From: Apium graveolens
Taxonomy: Eukaryota > Streptophyta > Magnoliopsida > Apiales > Apiaceae
NCBI RefSeq assembly: GCF_009905375.1
Contig: NC_133647.1
Span: 48,046,506-48,110,505 of the forward strand
DNA length: 64,000 nt
Direction: 5' to 3'
The notes beneath the pieces are model-generated. The model was not told the origin of the DNA, searched no databases, and saw only the letters and a program-made list of their open reading frames with translations. Below, piece after piece: positions 57,041 to 64,000 of the stretch (positions within the stretch are counted from its first letter, which is position 1; each line of letters opens with the position of its first letter). The position numbers and the translations under genes are program-made.

Positions 57041-58539
57041 CCCTTGGCTCTAGTTCATGGTTTTCTTGGAACCTTCATTTGGGGGACATCCCTATTAGTT
57101 CCGAATGTCTGGAGATGTTCTTTCGAGGACGTCCTAGTCGGCCTAACCCCTCCATATGGAGGAGTCGACTTCAAGGACTCTTGGTCGGGCATAGAGACCA
57201 TGAGGCCCTGGTCGACCGTAACCTCAATTTCTAGAGCTACTTGGACCTTCGGGACCTTATTTCGTGTAAGTTCTTGAACTTCAATCTTCAATATCAAGTC
57301 GTGGCTTAGACTTTCTTCTCTCTTTTTGTTCGAGGAGTGCCTCGCCGGGCGGGGGCCTCATCTGAGGACCCTTTAGACGGTCAAAGATCTTCATGGATGG
57401 CTACTCGGCCTCCTCTGGTCGGCCAAGGGGTCCATTCATGACCCCTCTGGTCGTTCAGGGAGAAATATTTTTGCTTTCTTGGACAACATGTCTCGATCAC
57501 GTTCGTGACGGACCTCGAACATGAACTATCATGTTCGTCTTCTTGATGGGTCCTTATAATTCAAAGGAAGCTTGTTAAAGATGGCCTTAGAGGCTTCTAT
57601 GTCGAGGGTTCCTATCTTCCTCCTAATTTATACTTGATTAAATTTGTTCCAATTAGGCGAACAGCTTCCTGAAGCGGAGATGTGCAGGGCTTATGCCTTG
57701 TATCAAGTACATCTCTTCATTTTAGAACTTTCAATACATCAAATTTAAGGAGGAGACTGGTTGGCTTAAAGCCTCCCTTGGAGGTCGGTCTGCTGGAGCC
57801 CTTTTCGAGGGATATCCAGTTGGTCAAGGACCTTTATGGAGGCTGATCAACCTCCTTTTGTAGGCTGGAGTCTGTAGTGTAGACTTTAGTCGACCAAATA
57901 CATTTCATGAAGTTAGCTTTCTAATATCTTTTCCTTATTAAGCCAACGCCTACTTTGTAGCTTCTTTCACTAAGAATGCAAAATGAAGGAGTGATCACAT
58001 GGCCTTAGAGGCATTGATAAAGAAACTTGAGAGAAAGTTTCAGGATTGGGATTCTAGAGCTCTCTTAGCATTTATCATTAGTCGGAAGACTTATTTAAGA
58101 TGATGGACACCCATAATGATGAGGTGCACTCTGTTAATATGTCCATTGGCTCTATTCATAGCTATTACCCGGATATGGTAAATTTGTGGGGCTTTCCTAG
58201 CCTTTGGGTTGTTTCTGAGGTTGCCACTATTGGCCAATCATCTGATTTTGGACTATAGATTATCCTTCAGTGTTTAGGCCTTGCATGGCTTTGTTTGCCG
58301 TGTGTGGCTTTTATCTACGGTCCTTCATGGACTTGAACATCTTCGGCATGTAACCTAATTATTCATCATGACTTGATCTATGATCCTTCGGGATCTCATG
58401 CATTTGTAGTTTGATTTCATATTCATCTTTCATTTTCGGTACTTTGGTCATTCAGGACTTTTATTCATTAGATGCTCGTGCATTGGTAGACCTTATTCCT
58501 CCATTTACTACTATGTACTATGAACATGTCATTCATGTC
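57041..58539 (-). other. Tat 3' untranslated region next to pol
   Basis: Single-copy in this window, with moderate GC. No gene or domain was recognised on either strand. It contains words related to the 92-bp unit (GGTCGGCCAAGGGG near 57417). Confidence 0.5.
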
Positions 58540-59443
58540 CTAAACATAATAAACCTTAAAGTTCGAAACGTGCTAGGTATGAGGCACTTTGTCACCGCTC
58601 AGGGTTTCCAACTTGTAGGATCCTCGTTCTAATATTTTCTTGACCTTATACGGCATTTCCAAGTAATGGGTTATCTTTTCTTCCTCTTCAACTCCTGATA
58701 CCACAATCTTTCTTAAGATCAAGTCTCCTTGGTAAAAGAACCTTTCTTTAACCCTTCTATTGTAATAGAGGGAGGCTCTTCGTTGATGGTCTACATTGCG
58801 GGCATTGGCCTCATCCCTGACCTCGTCAATTAGATTGAGGGCAAGCCTCATGCCTTCTTCGTTTGTCTCTGGATCGTAAGCTTCGATCCTAGGGGATCCA
58901 TGAGTGATCTCAAGGGGCACTACAGCTTCGGCTCCGTAAGCCAGCATGAATGGGGTAGCTTCAGTTGTCACTTTGCATGTGGTGCGATATGCCCATAGTA
59001 TAGGCAGCAACTCATCCACCCAAGTGTTCCTTGAGCGTTCCACCCTCTTCTTAAGTCCATCAAGGATGATTCTGTTAGCAACTTCCGCTTGCCCGTTTGC
59101 CTGAGGATGTGCAACCGAGGTGAAGCGAAGTTCTATGTTGTTATCGTCGCAGTACTCTCTGAACTCTGCATTATCAAATTGTTTCCCATTATCCGTGACA
59201 AGGATGCGTGGGATTTCATACCGGCATATCACATTTTCCCAGAAGAATTGGGAAATTTGCTTGGTGGTTATCTTGGCTAGTGCCTTAGCCTTAATCCACT
59301 TCGTAAAGTAGTCTATTGCTACTACAATGAACTTCCTCTGTCCCGATGCTACTGGAAATGATCCAAGTATGTCCATTCCCCACATTGCAAAAGGGATGGG
59401 TATGCTGATCGATGTAAGCCTCTCTGGGGGCTGTCGTACTATT
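58540..59443 (-). pseudogene. Tat integrase core and C-terminus
   Basis: The minus-strand frame reads MWGMDILGSFPVASG (first Asp), VTDNGKQFDN (second Asp) and NGQAEVANR (Glu), so the catalytic triad is intact. FMLAYGAEAVVPLEI, a conserved Tat-integrase stretch, follows. The C-terminal domain ends DKVPHT then TAG (58573-58575), where Trp is expected, and sense continues to a second stop at 58540-58542. The zinc-binding part is at 60985-61150, across the solo LTR. Removing the LTR and one target copy restores the frame. The premature stop removes only the last few residues. Confidence 0.8.
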
Positions 59444-60979
59444 TGTTAGTGTTTGTGCCCTAGAGACAACACTATTATGTTTATATTATGAAATATTTGG
59501 ATTATTAATTCTGATTATATGGATTATTCTTTAGTAATTTATTATATCTTTATTTTTTGCGATAAGATGTTAGATTAATAAATGTCCTTGGAATATGATA
59601 TGTAATTTTATATCTCTAAGTACGTGACTTAAAAATGAGATTATGAGAATAGTATTGATATTCCTAAAGATCCCTAGTCGAGTATTATTATTAAGGGACA
59701 ATAATAATGCATTAAGACTAGTGTGAATGTTGACTGATGCTCACATCTTATTGATCATAGGTATAGTGATACTAAAGTCAAAACACAGGCACATGTATTA
59801 TATACATGGTGCTGGAAGACCCAATGTGAGATTCTACATGTCTGTTGTGTTATAAGTAATTCTCACAGTGATAATGATGTATTGGTCCTTAGACTTGAAA
59901 TCATTATATTTCTATATGAGAATTAATATACTTTGGTTGCATTAAAATTTACCTTTGACCGGGTGATGATAAAAGTGTATATTGGGTATATTATGAATCA
60001 TATGAGAAATATGAATGATTTAGAAAGGATTTAGCCCTCCTATTTTAGGGGTGATATTATTGGCCTCTTGTTTGAGTTAGACTATGAAATGCATGGCCAT
60101 GCTCAAATGTTGATTTGATGTTATAGTCTACTCATCGATCAAAGAAACCTGGATTAAATTATGAAGAGGATGACACATAACATGCCTCGAGTTTAATCTA
60201 TAATATATGGTTAAAAGGATTATAGTACATTGTACATTATACACAAAAGGTTTAATCGATCACCGATTTAATTATTATTACTTGGGTAACAATGATGTAT
60301 TACTAGATGCCGCTCATTGTTTATGATTTTAAATTAGATTTAAAATTGTTGCCAACGTAATAATAACCTAAAGGGTCGCACAAAGAATGATTGGAGGATT
60401 ATTTAATTTAAATTCGGATTTAAATTAAATGTAAGTAATTCGAATTATTTGTTATTACTTAATTAATTAAATAAATAGGAAATTCAAATTTAATATTAAA
60501 TCCAAAATTAAGTTATTGGATGATTAAGTGAGACTTAATAATACAATAATTAGAATTTCAAATATAATAATAACAATAACTCTAAAATTAAGTTTAGGGT
60601 TGGAGGCCCAATAGCTCTTGCCTATATAATATCTTTTTTTAATAGAATTAGGGTTACATGTTTTATTTGATAAAACATAAACCCTAGCAGCTTGAAGAGA
60701 GATATAGAGAGCAATAAGGCGGCCTCAAGAACGTGCTAGTACACACCCATCCTCCGGGCGATCATTCGCGTGGATACCTTCAAGGCGTATATCGTTCCAG
60801 CGACGGGCTACGTGGTGATCATTCAAGACCTCCATCTTTCCATTAACGTAAAGCTTCTTAAGGTAAACATACTGAACTACGAATTAAATATTATTTTTCG
60901 TATGGATCCTGCAGAGGGTTTCGATTTTTTAAGAATTAAATTTACATTTTCGTTGCGTTTATGTGCTAAAAACCCTTCA
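59444..60979 (+). mobile_element. Angela-like solo LTR (1536 bp) in Tat integrase
   Basis: TGTTAGTGTTTGTGCCC..AAACCCTTCA is flanked by CTATT at 59439-59443 and 60980-60984. It aligns along its length with the LTRs of the intact element but with many differences, so it is an older insertion or another subfamily. A TATATAAT lies at 60623-60630. Confidence 0.9.
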
Positions 60980-60984
60980 CTATT

Positions 60985-61800
60985 GGAGCGTGCCTTGGGC
61001 ACCTGTCACATTTGTTCACATAAGCCTTTGCATCGGCTAGCATAGTTGCCCAGTAGAACCCCAACCAAGTTATCTTATGAGCGAGGGCTCTGACCCCCAA
61101 GTGTTGTCCACAAATCCCTTCATGGGATTTTTTAAGTGCCTCCTCCACTTCAAGAGGTCTTAAGCATTTTAAGTACGGAATAACAAATGACCTTTTGTAA
61201 AGAAGGCCTTTAATCAGTGAGTATCTCAATGCTCTAACCGACAACTTACGTGCCTCCCGGGCATCGTTGGGGAGCCACCCAGTTTCTAAGTGGGTTTTGA
61301 TCGGGTCTATCCAACAGCTTGCCACACCAACTGGTGCTATCAGATTTATGACATGAATAGTAGGGGTCTTCAAGACCTGAAAGTAAATACTTCTTGGATA
61401 GTTCTCTATTTCAGACGAGGCGAACTGAGATAAGGCATTCGCCGTAGTGTTCTCCTCTCTCGGAACATGTTTTGCGTACCCTTCATCGAACTGAGTCAGT
61501 ATTCCCTTTATGACTCTCAGGTACTTGGCCATTGTATCATCCTTGGCCTCAAACTCCCCATTAACTTGAGCAACCACAAGTCTCGAGTCTCCACAGACCT
61601 TCAGATTTTTGGCCCTCACGGCTCTAGCCAAGCCTAAACCAGCTATCATTGCTTCATATTCTGCTTCATTATTTATAGTTGGAAAATCCAACTTCAGAGC
61701 ATACTCAATCATAAACCCATCAGGGCTTTGCAATACTAGGCCTGCGCCACTAGATTTTATTTTGGACGCTCCGTCAAAATGGATAACCCAATATTCTTTC
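60985..61800 (-). pseudogene. Tat second RNase H and integrase zinc finger
   Basis: The minus strand reads IHFDGASKIKSSGAGLVLQSPDG, NNEAEYEAMIAGLGLA, GDSRLVVAQVNGEF and REENTTANALSQFAS, the landmarks of the archaeal-type RNase H acquired by Tat elements (Asp, Glu and Asp all present). A linker leads to the integrase HHCC finger: SHEGICGQHLG..NKCDRCPRHAP. The frame is open from 61733 to 60966. Together with the first RNase H at 61813-62742 this gives the dual-RNase H arrangement. Confidence 0.8.
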
Positions 61801-61812
61801 AGAGTTATTTCC

Positions 61813-64000
61813 TCATCCTTCTCCCGAGGTTACTATCTCTTGCCCCCCGACTTCTCGGTCATTAATAGTACATTCGACCACGAAGTTTGCTAAGGCCTGA
61901 GCCTTGATGTCCGTTCGAGGATTATACTTGATATCGAATTCTCCTAACTCAATTGCCCACTTGATGAGCCTTCCACTGGCCTTTGGGCTATGAAGAATGT
62001 TCCTCAATGGTTGATCCGTCAGGACTTCAATCTTGTGAGCCTGGAAGTATGGTCTCAACTTCCTCGAGGCTGTGATGAGAGCGAACGCGAACTTCTCCGT
62101 GGTGGAGTAATTCAATTATGCTTCATGGAGCACCTTGCTTACATAGTATATAGGCTTTTGGAGCTTCTGCTCTTCCTTCACGAGGACCGCACTCATGGCT
62201 TGTTCAGATACCGTGAGGTACAAATAGAGAGTGTCCTCCGAACTTGGTTTAGCCAACAACGGGGCTTCATTCATGTACTTCTTCAGCTGTTCAAAGGCCT
62301 CTTGGCTCTCAGCTGTCCATTCAAAGTCCTTCACCTTCTTAAGGGTTTTGAAGAAGGGCAGACATTTATCTCCAGATTTGGAGATGAACCTCCCTACAGC
62401 TGCAATTCTTCCTGTCAGCTTCTGAACGTCCTTGATGGAGCGTGGTGGCTCCATGTCTAGGATGGCTTTGATCTTGTCGGGGTTGGCCTCTATCCCCCTC
62501 TTAGAGACCATATGACGCAAAAATTTTCCAGACCCAATGCCAAAAGCACACTTGGGTTGGTCCGTCAGGACTTCGATCTTGTGAGCCTGGAAGTATGGTC
62601 TTAACTTCCTCGAGGTTGTGATGAGAGCAAGCGCAAACTTTTCCGTGGAGGAGTAATTCAACTCTGCTCCGTGGAGCACCTTGCTTACATAGTATACAGG
62701 TTTCTGGATCTTCTGCTCCTCCTTCACAAGGACTGCACTCACGGCTTATTCAGATACCGCGAGGTACAAATAAAGAATGTCCTCCGGACTTGGTTTAGCC
62801 AACAACGGGGCTTCAATCATGTACTTCTTCAGCTGTTCAAAGGCCTCTTAGCTCTCTGTTGTCCATTCAAAGTCCTTCACCTTCTTAAGGGTTTTGAAGA
62901 AGGGCAGGCATTTGTTTCCAGACTTGGAGATGAACCTCCCTAGAGCCGCAATTCTTCCTGTTAGCTTCTTAACGTCCTTGATGGAGTGTGGCGGCTCCAT
63001 GTCTAGGATGGATTTGATCTTGTCGGGGTTGGCCTCTATTCCCCTCTTAGAGACCATGTGACCCAAAAAATTTCCAGACCCAACGCCAAAAGCACACTTG
63101 GCTGGGTTTAACATCATATTATGGTGCCTTAGCACTTCAAATGCCTCTCTGAGGTGACTAATATGATCACCCTTGCTTAGGCTTTTGACTAACATGTCAT
63201 CGACATAGACCTCCATGGTCTTCCCAATTAGATGGGCAAATATCTTGTTTACTAGTCTTTGGTAAGTAACTCCTGCATTCTTAAGTCCAAAAGCCATAAC
63301 AAGATAATAGAATACACCAAAGTCAGTTATGAAAGATACCTTGGGGGTATCATCCTTATGCATTCTGATCTGATTGTAACCACTGAAGCCATCCATGAAG
63401 CTCATCATCTCATGTCCAGCAGTGGCATTGATCAGGGTATCAATCCTTGGTAGGGGGTAACAGTCCTTGGGACAAGCATCATTCAAGTCAGTGAAGTCAA
63501 TACACATCCTCCACTTTCCATTGGCCTTTTTGACCATTACGGGGTTAGCCAACCATTCAAGGAACTGCACTTCTTCAATAAATCCAGCTTCTAAAAGCTT
63601 CTCGACCTCCTGCTTAATGGCTTCCAGCCTATCAGGGGCATAAGTTCTCTTCTTTTGTTTTACAACCTTCCGAGTTGGATCAACATTCAACCTATGAGTT
63701 ATAAGGTTTGGGTCAATCACAGGCATATCACCTACTGCCCAAACAAATACATCATTGTTTTCCTGGAGGAAAATTGTCATTCGACCCTTCAAGGGCTTGT
63801 CCAGAGATGCCCCCATGTACGTGACCTTCTCCGGGTCTAAGGGGTCTAAAGGAATTGGGAGCAAGTCCTCGGCTGGCTTCCCTCGCAGTTCGTCATCTTC
63901 TCGGACATCCATGTCTTCTATGGGGAGGACCTGCCCCCCTTCCATCGGGCCTAAGTGCTGCAACATAGCAACTACGGGCCATCTTCTAATCTCCCCTTGC
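61813..64000 (-). pseudogene. Tat reverse transcriptase and RNase H with internal duplication
   Basis: At the right edge the frame is already open. RT motifs are VEKLLEAGFIEEV, WRMCIDFTDLNDACPKDCYPLPRID, GYNQIRMHKDD and the catalytic YVDDML (about 63205-63190). After RT comes LNPAKCAFGVGSG. From here a 546-bp stretch is present twice in tandem (62554-63099 and 62008-62553), in frame. Stops lie at 62848-62850 and about 62745 in the first copy and at 62116-62118 in the second. Protease and gag are beyond the window. Confidence 0.85.
62008..63099 (-). repeat. 546-bp tandem duplication inside Tat pol
   Basis: Copy A (63099-62554) and copy B (62553-62008) both run from KCAFG to VLTDQP. The junction reads LTDQP-KCAFG. 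The unit is 182 codons, so the frame is kept across it. It covers the RT thumb and the start of RNase H. The copies differ at scattered positions, for example HSIKDVKK and RSIKDVQK. Confidence 0.85.

Larger units (their letters stand above)
40545..64000 (-). mobile_element. Tat-lineage Ty3/gypsy element with nested insertions, running off the right edge
   Basis: On the minus strand, from right to left: RT (63966 and leftward), RNase H, a second archaeal-type RNase H, integrase (ending 58540), a long 3' untranslated region with tandem repeats, a polypurine tract at 41108-41120 and the 3' LTR at 40545-41106. Two RNase H domains and a repeat-rich region between pol and the 3' LTR are hallmarks of the Tat group (Retand/Ogre relatives). 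Nested insertions at 41894-50762, 51766-55979 and 59444-60979 account for about 14.6 kb of the 23.5 kb. Confidence 0.8.

Noticed and set aside
1..64000. tRNA, rRNA or other cellular RNA genes
   Set aside because: Only tRNA-complementary primer sites of retrotransposons were found; no tRNA cloverleaf or rRNA sequence was recognised.

Overview
This is nuclear DNA of a flowering plant, probably a eudicot. One intron-rich host gene sits between two nests of LTR retrotransposons, and nothing bacterial or viral is present. The host gene, at 33474-39434 on the minus strand, is a dynamin-related GTPase of the DRP1 family and is closest in my reading to DRP1E. It has 15 coding exons that I could join in frame into 641 codons. 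Everything else recognisable is transposable-element DNA, simple repeat or AT-rich spacer.

Left nest (1-29634). The oldest layer is a minus-strand Ty1/copia element, here called copia-3. It has its 5' LTR at 29107-29634, gag at about 27623-29044 and an integrase remnant at 10187-10727. Two elements entered it. (a) Copia-1 (plus strand, 3612-10186 visible) was itself entered by a Tekay-type chromovirus, whose 3' end and 3' LTR occupy 1-3611. (b) A minus-strand Athila-like Ty3/gypsy element (about 10728-27622) has a tRNA-Asp-type primer site, gag, protease, RT, RNase H, integrase and an extra ORF downstream of pol. Its RT was hit by copia-2 (minus strand), a relative of copia-1. That site was later rearranged, so it now holds a truncated copia-2 and, beside it, a perfect solo LTR. 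Both sit in the same stretch of gypsy RT with the same target duplication (ACCCT).

Middle (29635-40544). This stretch holds an old LTR fragment, two diverged tandem units each ending in a CCCGTGC..GCACGGG hairpin, a large GAA/GAT microsatellite with a duplicated flank, a possible hAT-like MITE, DRP1E, and two Helitron-like 5' ends upstream of DRP1E.

Right nest (40545-64000). This is one minus-strand Tat-lineage Ty3/gypsy element that runs off the right edge. From 3' to 5' it has a 3' LTR (40545-41106), a polypurine tract, and a 3' untranslated region of about 4.3 kb once insertions are subtracted. That region carries repeat families with 122-, 92- and 33-bp periods. Upstream lies pol, with integrase, a second (archaeal-type) RNase H, RNase H and RT, including a 546-bp in-frame tandem duplication. 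It was entered by a complete Angela/BARE-like copia element (41894-50762, TSD AAACG, equal 1532-bp LTRs with two differences noticed, open 1319-codon polyprotein), a Tekay solo LTR (51766-55979, TSD TGTTT) and an Angela-like solo LTR (59444-60979, TSD CTATT).

The observation most worth following is in the untranslated leader of copia-1. Four consecutive stem-loops carry nearly the same apical motif (consensus TTCGTGCTACAGCCGAGG) on stems of unrelated sequence. Copia-2 keeps all four, with compensatory and G-U changes. The intact Angela-like element has hairpins in the same place with different apical sequences. This looks like a structured RNA signal, possibly for packaging or dimerisation. 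All coordinates, alignments and identities were read by eye.
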